The translations under genes were made by a program, and so were the position numbers. DNA of 43,212 nucleotides from Lentzea indica (GTDB lineage Bacteria; Actinomycetota; Actinomycetes; Mycobacteriales; Pseudonocardiaceae). Where the stretch lies: the NCBI RefSeq assembly GCF_012184385.1, contig NZ_VSRL01000053.1:1-43212 (forward strand), read 5' to 3'. A model generated the notes under the pieces. The model was not told the DNA's origin, did no database searches, and saw only the letters and a program-made list of their open reading frames with translations. Each line of letters starts with the position of its first letter. The first letter of the stretch is position 1. This document shows positions 7,626-14,623 of this stretch, piece after piece.

Positions 7626-9197
7626 ATGTCCGGGGACGGTGTCGCTCCTGGCCCCGAAGACGAGCGGCTGCTCCGCACTGTGCTGGACGATGCCCCGCTC
7701 GGATTCGCGGTGTTCGACGACGCGTTGCACTACGTCTACGTGAACAACTATCACGCGGCGCTGCACGACATGGCGGCGAGCCAGCTGGTGGGCAGGCCGA
7801 TCTCCGGCGTGCACACGACCGATCTTGTACGTGCTGTCCAGGACCGGGTGCGGCACGTGCTGCGCACCGGCGAGGTGGACCACGACGTCGAACTCGATCT
7901 GTCCACTCCGGACGAGGACCTGCACCTGCTCGTCAACCGGTTCCCGTTGCGTGGCCGGACCGGGTCCGTCGTCGGTGTCGCCGTGACCGTGCAGGACGTG
8001 ACCCAGCTGAGGAAGCTCGCCGCGCTCGAGACCGAAGGTGCGTACAGGCACGCTCAGGTCGATCTGGTTCACCGGCTGGAACAGGCACAGCGCATCGGCG
8101 GGCTGGGCTCGTGGGAGATCGACCTGGCGACCGGCAGGGTGCGGTGGTCCCGGCAGATGTGCGCGATCGCCGGTGTCGATCACACACCTGATGCCGAGGC
8201 GGCGTTCGCCATGGTGCACCCGGACGACCAGGAGATCGCCCGGCAGTACCACGAAGCGCTCAGCGCCGGCTGCCCGGCAGGCGCGGAGATCCGGATGATC
8301 CGGCCGGATGGCGTCACGATCAGCGTGATCAGCGCGGGAGAACCCGTGCTCGACGACACCGGCGCCGTGGTCAGGGTGCAAGGAACCGCGCTGGACAAGA
8401 CCGCGCAACGCGCCGCCGAAGACGCTGCTCGCTGTGCTCGCGCCGAGGCCGAGGCGGCGCGAGCAGGCCGACGCGTCGACCGCGACGCCCTCGTCCGTCT
8501 CCAGCACGCGCTGTTGCCCGCGTCGATCCCGGAGATCCCCGGTGTGAGCATGAGCGTCGCCTATGAGCCCGCCGACTGCCTGGCCGGTATCGGCGGGGAC
8601 TTCTACGACTGCTTCGCTCTCGGGGACGGCTTGTTCGGGTTCGTCATCGGCGATGTCGCCGGCCACGACGTCGAAGCCGCGACGACCATGGGGCAGATCC
8701 GGGCAGGCGTGCACGCGTACGCGCTGGAGGACGGTTCCCCTGGTTCGGTGTTGCGGCGGCTCAACCGGCTCGTGCTCGCCGACGCGAACCTCGCGATGAC
8801 CACGATGATGTTCGGTACCTACCGCCAAGGCGACCGCCTGCTCACCTACAGCAACGCGGGTCATCCGAAACCCGTGCTGTGCCGGAACGGACGCGCGCAA
8901 CCGCTGGACCATCCCCACGGCCCCGCGCTCGGCGCGGTCACCCGCGACTGCGCCTACCCCGAGGCCACGCTGAATCTGCTGCCCGGCGACGTCATGCTCT
9001 GGTACACCGACGGGCTCGTGGAACGCCGGAACACCGACGTCGACGCCATGGTCCGGCACCTGTGCGAACTGCTCACCGCCGATGTCGCGGTCGAGAAACT
9101 GCCGTCCTACCTGGTGGCCCACATCGTCCGGGAGGAACAGGACGACGACATCTGCGTGTTCACCATCAGCGCCAACGCCATCACGCCGCCGGCCTGA
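7626..9197 (+). CDS. PAS-PAS-PP2C (SpoIIE/RsbU-type) serine phosphatase
   Basis: About 523 aa from the ATG at 7626; weaker upstream starts exist. Two PAS sensor domains come first: one near residues 15-125 (LLRTVLDDAPLGFAVFDDAL) and one near 150-255 with the PAS_3-like GGLGSWEIDLATGRVRWS. A short helical linker leads to a PP2C-type phosphatase domain near 300-515. Its metal-binding signatures are complete: GGDFYD near 323, GDVAGHD near 342, YTDGLVE near 460 and QDDDIC near 505. Such enzymes dephosphorylate STAS anti-anti-sigma proteins and so release a sigma factor under a signal sensed by the PAS domains. No anti-sigma kinase is encoded nearby, and the neighbouring STAS gene is truncated, so its target probably lies elsewhere. 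Confidence 0.88.
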   Translation: MSGDGVAPGPEDERLLRTVLDDAPLGFAVFDDALHYVYVNNYHAALHDMAASQLVGRPISGVHTTDLVRAVQDRVRHVLRTGEVDHDVELDLSTPDEDLHLLVNRFPLRGRTGSVVGVAVTVQDVTQLRKLAALETEGAYRHAQVDLVHRLEQAQRIGGLGSWEIDLATGRVRWSRQMCAIAGVDHTPDAEAAFAMVHPDDQEIARQYHEALSAGCPAGAEIRMIRPDGVTISVISAGEPVLDDTGAVVRVQGTALDKTAQRAAEDAARCARAEAEAARAGRRVDRDALVRLQHALLPASIPEIPGVSMSVAYEPADCLAGIGGDFYDCFALGDGLFGFVIGDVAGHDVEAATTMGQIRAGVHAYALEDGSPGSVLRRLNRLVLADANLAMTTMMFGTYRQGDRLLTYSNAGHPKPVLCRNGRAQPLDHPHGPALGAVTRDCAYPEATLNLLPGDVMLWYTDGLVERRNTDVDAMVRHLCELLTADVAVEKLPSYLVAHIVREEQDDDICVFTISANAITPPA

Positions 9198-9287
9198 CGA
9201 CCGGGTCAGGGCGTCGCCCGTGCGGGTACTCGGGTCTCATGGACCCGACAACAGTCCTCCCGCGGCAGCCCTGACAGGCACCCTGCC

Positions 9288-10361
9288 GTGACCACGGTGT
9301 TCCTCGCCGGCGACGTCGTGACCGGCCGCGGCGTCGACCAGATCCTGCCGCACCCCGGTGATCCGCGGCTGTGGGAGCCCGTGATGCGTGATGCCCGCGC
9401 CTACGTGGAACTGGCGGAGGCCGTCAACGGCCCGATCCCCCGTCCCGTCGACTGTTCCTGGCCATGGGGTGACGCCCTGGCCGTGCTGAACGACGCAGCA
9501 CCCGACGCCCGCGTGATCAACCTGGAAACCTCCATCACCCACAGCGCCGCCATCGACACGCGCAAGCGGGTGCACTACCGAATGACGCCCGAGAACATCG
9601 GATGCCTGACCGCAGCCCGGCCGGACGTGTGTTCCGTTGCCAACAACCACGTCCTGGACTTCGGCCGCGGTGGTCTGCGGGACACCCTCGACGCACTGGC
9701 CGTGGCGCGGATCAAGGCCGCGGGAGCCGGCCACGACGCGCACGAGGCGGGCAGTCCCGCGATCGTTCCTGTCAGTACGGGCAGTGTGGTCGTGTTCTCC
9801 TTCGCCGACACGTCCAGCGGCGTTCCTCGGGACTGGGCCGCGACGGGGACGCGGCCCGGCGTCGCCCTGCTGCCCGACCTGTCCCCCGCCACCGCCGACG
9901 CGGTCGCCGCCAGGGTGCGGCAGGTCAAGCGACCCGGCGACGTCGTCATCGTGTCGGTGCATTGGGGTGCCAACTGGGGTTACCACGTTCCCGCCGACCA
10001 GGTCCGCTTCGCGCACCGGCTGCTCGACGCCGGGGTGGATGTTCTGCACGGCCACTCGTCCCACCATCCCCGTCGGATCGAGGTCCACCACGGCAAGCTC
10101 GTGCTCTACGGCTGCGGTGATCTGATCAACGACTACGAGGGCATCCCCGGATTCGACAGGTATCGAGCCGATCTTCGCCTGCTGTGCTTCGCCTCGGTCG
10201 ACCCCGGCACGGGCGAGCTGACCGCGTTGCGCATGACACCGCTGCGGGCCCGGCGCATGCGCCTGCACCACGCCTCCCGCGAGGAGGCCGAACACCTGCG
10301 AGGTGTCCTCGGCTCACGAGTCCACCTCGTTGAGGGGAATGAGCTCCATCTCCAGCTCTGA
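9288..10361 (+). CDS. CapA-family (PGA-synthesis type) metallophosphatase-like protein
   Basis: 357 aa from the GTG at 9288. It matches the bacterial CapA fold, a calcineurin-like metallophosphatase first known from poly-gamma-glutamate capsule synthesis. Conserved segments are FLAGDVVTGRG at the N-terminus, RVINLETSIT, the metal-binding CSVANNHVLDFGRGGL, VIVSVHWGANWG with a histidine, and HGHSSHHPRRIEVHHGKLV with the paired histidines. There is no signal peptide, so it is probably cytoplasmic, unlike membrane-anchored capsule CapA proteins. No capB, capC or capE partners are nearby, so a capsule role is unlikely. Standalone homologues are common in actinomycetes and poorly characterised. The domain call is strong, the reaction unknown. 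Confidence 0.85.
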   Translation: MTTVFLAGDVVTGRGVDQILPHPGDPRLWEPVMRDARAYVELAEAVNGPIPRPVDCSWPWGDALAVLNDAAPDARVINLETSITHSAAIDTRKRVHYRMTPENIGCLTAARPDVCSVANNHVLDFGRGGLRDTLDALAVARIKAAGAGHDAHEAGSPAIVPVSTGSVVVFSFADTSSGVPRDWAATGTRPGVALLPDLSPATADAVAARVRQVKRPGDVVIVSVHWGANWGYHVPADQVRFAHRLLDAGVDVLHGHSSHHPRRIEVHHGKLVLYGCGDLINDYEGIPGFDRYRADLRLLCFASVDPGTGELTALRMTPLRARRMRLHHASREEAEHLRGVLGSRVHLVEGNELHLQL

Positions 10362-10498
10362 CAAGTTGCGTGGTGCTCTCGCTCGGACGAGCCGCTGTGG
10401 CTGGCGCGCCCGTCCCTGCGCACGGCCGGCTCTACCGGGGCGTTTCGCACCGGACAGAGGGGTACCCAGGCAATGAAGCCACGACACAGGGAGCAGAA

Positions 10499-10951
10499 AT
10501 GACATTGCCTGCTCAGCGGCCGGGCCGCCAGCTCTCGCGGTGGGACCCGTTCCGCGAATTCGAAGACCTGTACACCCAGATGGGCCGGTTGTGGGACCGC
10601 ACCTTCAACACCGACACGCCGACGGCAGGAAACTGGTCGCCGCTGGCTGACGTGTGCGAGACCGGCGACTCCTACGTCGTCGAGATCGACGTGCCCGGTG
10701 TCAAGCGCGAAGACATCTCCGTGCAGCTGACCGGCAACGACCTGGTGGTGAGCGGAGAGCTGAAGGAAACCGAGCGTGAAGGCATGTTCCGCCGGCGGAC
10801 GCGGCGCACCGGCTCGTTCGAGTACCGGACGAATCTGCCGGCGGACGTCCGGACGGACGACATCGACGCGCACCTGCACGACGGCGTGCTGACGCTGCGC
10901 ATTCCGAAGGCGGAGGCCGCACAACCAAGGAAGATCGAGATCAAGGACTGA
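10499..10951 (+). CDS. Hsp20/alpha-crystallin small heat-shock protein
   Basis: 150 aa from the ATG at 10499, preceded by the ribosome site AGGGAGCAGAA. The short N-terminal arm (SRWDPFREFEDLYTQMGRLW) is typical of class A bacterial small heat-shock proteins. The alpha-crystallin beta sandwich runs from about residue 43 to 140, with YVVEIDVPGVKREDISVQL, the G-S-F-x-Y-R segment, and the signature HDGVLTLRIPKAE, the conserved G-V-L-T-x-x-x-P. These proteins form oligomers that hold unfolding proteins in solution without ATP. I see no HAIR-type HspR site or CIRCE element in the 137 bp upstream, so its regulation is not shown. It appears to be monocistronic, with a small hairpin just after the stop. 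Confidence 0.93.
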   Translation: MTLPAQRPGRQLSRWDPFREFEDLYTQMGRLWDRTFNTDTPTAGNWSPLADVCETGDSYVVEIDVPGVKREDISVQLTGNDLVVSGELKETEREGMFRRRTRRTGSFEYRTNLPADVRTDDIDAHLHDGVLTLRIPKAEAAQPRKIEIKD

Positions 10952-11706
10952 CCGTGACAGCCGGCGTTCGCCCGCCTGCGGGCGTCAGCGAGCGCCGTAC
11001 CAGCCGGTCACCGGCAGATCCGGTCGAGGTGGACAGCCGGCGCAGGTAGTGCCGCCACAGCTCGGCGGTCAACCGTGCGTCGGCCAGAGCACGGTGCGCA
11101 GATCCGTTGTCACCAATGCCCGCTGCCGCGTGGCGCACTGTCCACATCGTCCGTGGTGACGCCGTGCACCCACGCGAGCACCGGGTTCTCGCCGAGCGAC
11201 AGGCGCCGATACGACTCGCGGCCTTCCTCGAGGAGCCGCTGAGCAGCAGCGTCCAAATAGGACGGTACATCGTCAGCCTCGTACCACCAGCACATCTGGC
11301 GGCGTATCTCGGAGCCAGGAGAGGTAGCCGCTGATCGAGTGGTAGGCGGGCCAGTAGGGCATCCCGCGACCGACGTGATCCACGTTCGTGCAACTGACCT
11401 TCAGAGCGGGTCGATGCTCTCCGGCATCTGGTCGGTGCCCCACAACTGTTCCGGCACTTGACCGACGTAGATCATCCCGTCCTGCACGGAGTAACGTCCG
11501 ATTTGGACGGTCGTGCCGTGCGGAACCCAGACCGATGCCCCAGACCACCGGCGAGTGGCCATGGGCGCGGGCGTGATCGATGCGGCTGTGGTGGGATGGC
11601 CCTGTGCGGCGATCTTGCGGCGGAAGCGATCCAAGAACCCCACAGGCGTGCCACTCCCCTTTGTTTGCGGGAGGACCGACCGGGTATCCCCCACGGAAAC
11701 GGCCAT
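10941..11706 (-). pseudogene. Decayed TerB_N-like / DnaQ-exonuclease-like remnant, several frames
   Basis: On the minus strand, fragments of recognisable protein sequence are spread over three frames. From 11706 to 11401 the frame holds VPHGTTVQIGRYSVQDGMIY and ends at IDPL. A shifted frame continues with GRGMPYWPAYHSISGYLSWL down to about 11290. This pair looks like the TerB_N domain (a glycine-rich beta part followed by a Y-L-x-W-L helix). Next, MCWWYEADDVPSYLDAAAQR leads to WVHGVTTDDVDSAP, and another shifted frame gives GDNGSAHRALADARLTAELW. The last two resemble the start and end of a DEDDh exonuclease domain, but the HN-x-x-FD core between them is missing. I read the region as one or two dead genes. 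The domain names are moderate guesses; the broken frames are directly visible. Confidence 0.45.
10969..10984 (+). terminator. Short GC hairpin after hsp20
   Basis: CGCCCG (10969-10974) pairs with CGGGCG (10979-10984) over a CCTG loop, 17 bases after the Hsp20 stop. It is GC-rich with no T tract; such hairpins often end transcripts in high-GC actinomycetes. Confidence 0.4.
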
Positions 11707-11729
11707 GTACGAGACAGCTGGAGCAGGCC

Positions 11730-12002
11730 ATGCTCAGTCGTCACGAACAACAGCAGCTCGCGGAGATCGAACGCCAGTTCACCGCGTCGGATCCCGCCCT
11801 CGCCGGCCTGCTGAGCAAGGGCCCGAGTTCGGTGCGGACCCGCCGCCGCAAGCTCGCGGTACTGGCTGTCAGCCTGCTTGGAGCGCTCCTCATTCTCTTG
11901 GGCGCGGCCGTGGCGGCCTTCTCGCTGATCTTCTTCGGCGTCGTCGCACTCCTGACTTGCGCGGGCGTGCACGTGTGGAACCACCGTGCCGACGAACCCT
12001 GA
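11730..12002 (+). CDS. DUF3040 family small membrane protein
   Basis: 90 aa from the ATG at 11730. The start LSRHEQQQLAEIERQFTASD is the classic DUF3040 signature (S-x-x-E-Q-x-x-L-x-x-I-E-x-x-L), followed by a basic stretch (VRTRRRKLA) and two close hydrophobic helices near residues 40-60 and 62-80. Proteins of this family are short, found only in actinobacteria and sit in the cytoplasmic membrane with the acidic helix in the cytoplasm; their function is unknown. It is an orphan between the decayed TerB_N-like region and the FAD remnant. The in-frame start further upstream at 11580 would only add an arginine-rich shadow sequence. Confidence 0.85.
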   Translation: MLSRHEQQQLAEIERQFTASDPALAGLLSKGPSSVRTRRRKLAVLAVSLLGALLILLGAAVAAFSLIFFGVVALLTCAGVHVWNHRADEP

Positions 12003-12175
12003 CCACCGAGGTCGGTAGATCCAGTTCGGCCTCCGCCATCACCACAAGCTGCTGGTGACCCAATTGCGGCCTGAGCGGTCTTCCGCTCGGCGCCGGCACG
12101 GCCTACCCTTCATGGACTGGTGTGCCGGGAAGCCTGGTCGGCGTGACGTATCCGCCGTGGGAAAAGAGACCGGTC

Positions 12176-12670
12176 ATGCTCACCAGGAGAGCCCTCGTCA
12201 TCGGCACCGGCCTCGCCGGTCTGGCAACCGCGTATCGCTTGCGTCGCAGCGACTGGGACCTCGTACTGGTGGGCGGCCCAGCCCAGTGCGCCTTCACCCG
12301 CACCGCTGACGGCCTCGACGCCGCACGACGGCTCGGGCTGCGACTCGACCCCGACGTGACGGCCGTGCTTCGCCGCAGCCTCGGCGACTCGGTGTCCTAC
12401 CGCATCGACGAAGTACGCGCTCTGCGCCCGGACGACTGCGGTGTCACGGTGACCTTCACGAACGGCGAGGACGACTGGTTCGACTTCGTCACCGAGCCCG
12501 ACCCCGGCTTCGACACCTCGCTCGCACTCGTCGCCGCCGAGATGCTCGGCGACGCGCTGGACATCTTCCGTGCCACAGATGAGGCGTTGCGCTGGTGGGA
12601 AGAGAACCTACGGCCGCTCAAGGGAGATCTGGTTGAAAGCCTTGCTGGTCACGCACGGCACACGTGGTGA
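12176..12670 (+). pseudogene. FAD-dependent oxidoreductase reduced by internal deletions
   Basis: The 164-aa frame starts with an intact FAD-binding fold, MLTRRALVIGTGLAGLATAY, as in TetX-like monooxygenases. Related enzymes have about 380-400 residues. Here the order of family landmarks is kept but pieces are missing. SVSYRIDEVRALRPDDCGVT and VTFTNGEDDWFDFV match the region just before the DG motif. Then the chain jumps to ALDIFRATDEALRWWEENLR, which belongs to the C-terminal helix. The DG motif (GADG) and the GD motif are both gone, so FAD catalysis is not expected. The losses kept the frame open. It overlaps the glycosyltransferase start by 38 bases, so an ancestral hydroxylase-glycosyltransferase pair is likely. 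A new small protein function cannot be excluded. Confidence 0.6.
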
Positions 12671-13865
12671 CGTTCAACCGTTGCTCGCGCTCGCCGTCGA
12701 GCTCCGTGCTGCTGGTCACGAGGCTGTGCTCGCCGCACCGGAGTCGTTCGCAGCGGCGGCTGCGGAGCACGCGGTGCCGTTCGCCCCGTTGGACGAGGGC
12801 CCGAACCGGTTGTTGAACGAGCCGTTGCTGAAGGAGGCGATCGAGGGCGGCTATCGCGGTGTTCGCGGGAAGATCACCGCGATCAGGACCGTCCGCCGGA
12901 TCAAACCCCTCATGGCGGACGTGTTGCGGGACACCGGAAGAATCGCGCGTGAGGTTCGCCCGGACGTCGTCGTGCACACGCCGAGCGTGCCCGCCCAGCA
13001 CGCGGCGGAGATGCTCGGCGTCCCGGCGGTGCTCGCGACGCTGCAACCGGGCTGGGTACCGACAGCGCTGTTCCCGTGCCCGATGGTGCCGTTGCCGAAG
13101 CTGCCCAGGATGTTCAACCGCGCCACCTACCTGGTCGTGCGGGCGACGTTGCGGGCGTACTCGGGGATCGTGAACTCCTGGCGCACCAACGATCTCGGCC
13201 TGCCCGGTGGCCGCGGGCCGGCGCCGGCCCTGGTGCTGCAGGCATTCAGCGGCCGGGTGACACCCGTGGATCCGGCGTGGCCGGAAACCGTGCGCACCAC
13301 CGGCTTCTGGTACCTGCCGCGATCGGACTCGTGGTCGCCCGATCCCGCGTTGAAGGAGTTCGTCGAGAACGGGCCGACGCCGATCTACGTGGGATTCGGC
13401 AGCATGGCAGGCCGCGACGCCCAACGCACCGGCGAGATCGTCGCGCAAACCGTGCGCGCCGCCGGCGTTCGCGCGGTGGTCGCCACCGGCTGGGGAGGCT
13501 TGGCAGCCGACACTTCCGACGAACTCTTTGTCGTGGACCAGGTACCGCACGACTGGCTGTTCGGCCGTGTCACCGCTGTCGTGCATCACGGCGGCGGAGG
13601 AACGACCGCGGCCGCACTGGCAGCGGGGACACCTCAGGTCATCTGTCCGTTCGTCGCCGACCAGCCACACTGGGCCCGGCGAATGCAGGCGATCGGAGTC
13701 GCACCAGATCCCGTTCCGCACAAGGGATTGGCGGCCGATGCACTTGCTTCGGCGATCACCAAGGCCGTCGAGATGCGGGCCCGTGCTCTTGAAGTCGGTG
13801 CCGGGATACAAGCGGAAAATGGTGTCCGTGCCGCGGTCACCGCAGTGGAGGCTCATCTGTCGTGA
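12633..13865 (+). CDS. GT1-family glycosyltransferase (MGT / sterol-glucosyltransferase-like)
   Basis: 410 aa from a TTG at 12633, with AGGGAG about nine bases upstream. It has a GT-B fold. The acceptor half opens with LVTHGTRGDVQPLLALAVEL and AGHEAVLAAPESF, the signature of UDP-sugar transferases acting on macrolides, glycopeptides or sterols. The donor half contains PIYVGFGSMAGRDA, then VDQVPHDWLFGRVTAVVHHG, GGGTTAAALAAGTPQVICPF, and the sugar-contacting DQPHWARRMQAIGVAPDPVP. All key donor residues (HHGGGGT and the DQ pair) are present and the length is full, so the enzyme should be active. Family roles include antibiotic tailoring and macrolide inactivation. The overlap with the damaged FAD oxidoreductase suggests a former two-gene tailoring or detoxification pair. 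The acceptor is unknown. Confidence 0.88.
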   Translation: MKALLVTHGTRGDVQPLLALAVELRAAGHEAVLAAPESFAAAAAEHAVPFAPLDEGPNRLLNEPLLKEAIEGGYRGVRGKITAIRTVRRIKPLMADVLRDTGRIAREVRPDVVVHTPSVPAQHAAEMLGVPAVLATLQPGWVPTALFPCPMVPLPKLPRMFNRATYLVVRATLRAYSGIVNSWRTNDLGLPGGRGPAPALVLQAFSGRVTPVDPAWPETVRTTGFWYLPRSDSWSPDPALKEFVENGPTPIYVGFGSMAGRDAQRTGEIVAQTVRAAGVRAVVATGWGGLAADTSDELFVVDQVPHDWLFGRVTAVVHHGGGGTTAAALAAGTPQVICPFVADQPHWARRMQAIGVAPDPVPHKGLAADALASAITKAVEMRARALEVGAGIQAENGVRAAVTAVEAHLS

Positions 13866-13929
13866 TCGGCCTGGCGCCACGATCGCTCCTGAGCCGCCGG
13901 GATCGATAACTTCGTTGTTGTCGGGTGTT

Positions 13930-14224
13930 ATGGCGGTGGGGGTCAGCACCCGGTCCTCGGTCAACACCACCGATCCCTCAACCAGGTCCGGCTCCCGCAC
14001 CGGCCGCCACAGCACCGCCACGTCCACCTCACCGAGCGAGGTCAGCGTCACCGCGCGGCTGGTGCGCTCGAACAACGTCCCGCCGATCCGGCGCTCCTGC
14101 GTCTTGATCGCCTGACTGACCCGCGCCTGAGACACGTGCAACCGCTCCGCGGCTCGCCCGAAGTGCAACTCCTCGGCGAGCGCCAAGAAGATCTCGATGT
14201 CACGAAGCTCCACCCATGGCGGTG
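13930..14224 (+). repeat. 9-bp direct repeat ATGGCGGTG flanking an inverted-looking segment
   Basis: ATGGCGGTG occurs at 13930-13938 and again at 14216-14224, in the same orientation. The DNA between them holds the N-terminal half of a LysR gene on the minus strand, while the matching C-terminal half starts on the plus strand exactly at the right copy. The repeats are direct, not inverted, so they do not fit a classical invertase site but do mark both breakpoints. Confidence 0.5.
13944..14213 (-). pseudogene. LysR-family regulator, N-terminal half (inverted fragment)
   Basis: Starting at the GTG at 14213, the minus strand encodes a clear LysR helix-turn-helix: IEIFLALAEELHFGRAAERL, then HVSQARVSQAIKTQERRIGG and LFERTSRAVTLTSLGE. 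Directly after TSLGE (near 14027) it jumps to VDVAVLWRPVREPDL, which in intact LysR proteins lies about 75 residues further on, in the effector domain. So one internal in-frame deletion is present. The homology stops at TEDRVL (13944). The next residues expected in the family are found not here but on the opposite strand at 14219. The open frame continues to 12618 only as antisense of the glycosyltransferase. The fragment cannot make a working LysR protein but could still yield a DNA-binding peptide. Confidence 0.75.
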
Positions 14225-14623
14225 TGGTCGGGGCACGACCTGGCCGACCGGTCGTCGGTGTCGCTGGAGGACTTCGCCGACCGGGTGTTCATCGACCCTG
14301 GTCCACGAGTGCCCGAGTACTGGGCTCAGTCGATGTTGCCCCAACACACTCCCAGCGGCCGTCGCGTTCCGCGGGGTCCGCTGATCGGCACCTTCCACAT
14401 GGTGCTCTCACGAATCGCCGCCCGCGAGTGTCTGGCGCCCTTGAACGAGCACGTCCCGCACTACTACTCGACCCCGGGTGTCGCCTTCGTGCCGGTCCAC
14501 GACGCACCGATCACCGAGTGGGTTCTGGTGTGGCGCAAGGACGTGCTGCACCCGCGCGGGCGCGGCTTCGTCGACGTGGTGACGGAGCTCGGCCCGCGCG
14601 AGTTCGGCACGGTCAGGCAATAG
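14216..14623 (+). pseudogene. LysR-family regulator, C-terminal (effector-domain) half
   Basis: The 135-aa frame starts AVWSGHDLADRSSVSLEDFA, the well-known inner part of a LysR effector domain (V-x-x-GHPLA-x-R-x-x-V-x-L-x-D-L). It continues with DRVFIDPGPRVPEYW and a hinge region ending HDAPITEWVLVWRKD, with a normal C-terminus. It lacks the DNA-binding half, which lies immediately upstream but on the other strand (14213 down to 13944). Joining the end of that fragment (TEDRVL) to this start gives a natural LysR sequence, so both come from one gene split by an inversion. The ATG at 14216 lies inside the 9-bp repeat and is probably not a natural start. Confidence 0.75.

Noticed and set aside
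6302..7678. 458-aa minus-strand frame
   Set aside because: Antisense of the methyltransferase and STAS remnant; coding signatures are on the plus strand.
7530..9122. 530-aa minus-strand frame
   Set aside because: Antisense of the PAS-PP2C phosphatase, whose metal motifs are complete on the plus strand.
9288..10361. Poly-gamma-glutamate capsule operon
   Set aside because: Only a CapA-fold protein is present, with no signal peptide and no capB/capC/capE partners.
12618..14213. 531-aa open frame on the minus strand taken as one LysR-like protein
   Set aside because: Only its first 90 codons are LysR; the rest is antisense of the intact glycosyltransferase and has no domain.
13930..14224. Classical site-specific invertase switch
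   Set aside because: The flanking 9-bp repeats are direct rather than inverted, no recombinase gene is in the window, and the joined gene would still lack about 75 residues.
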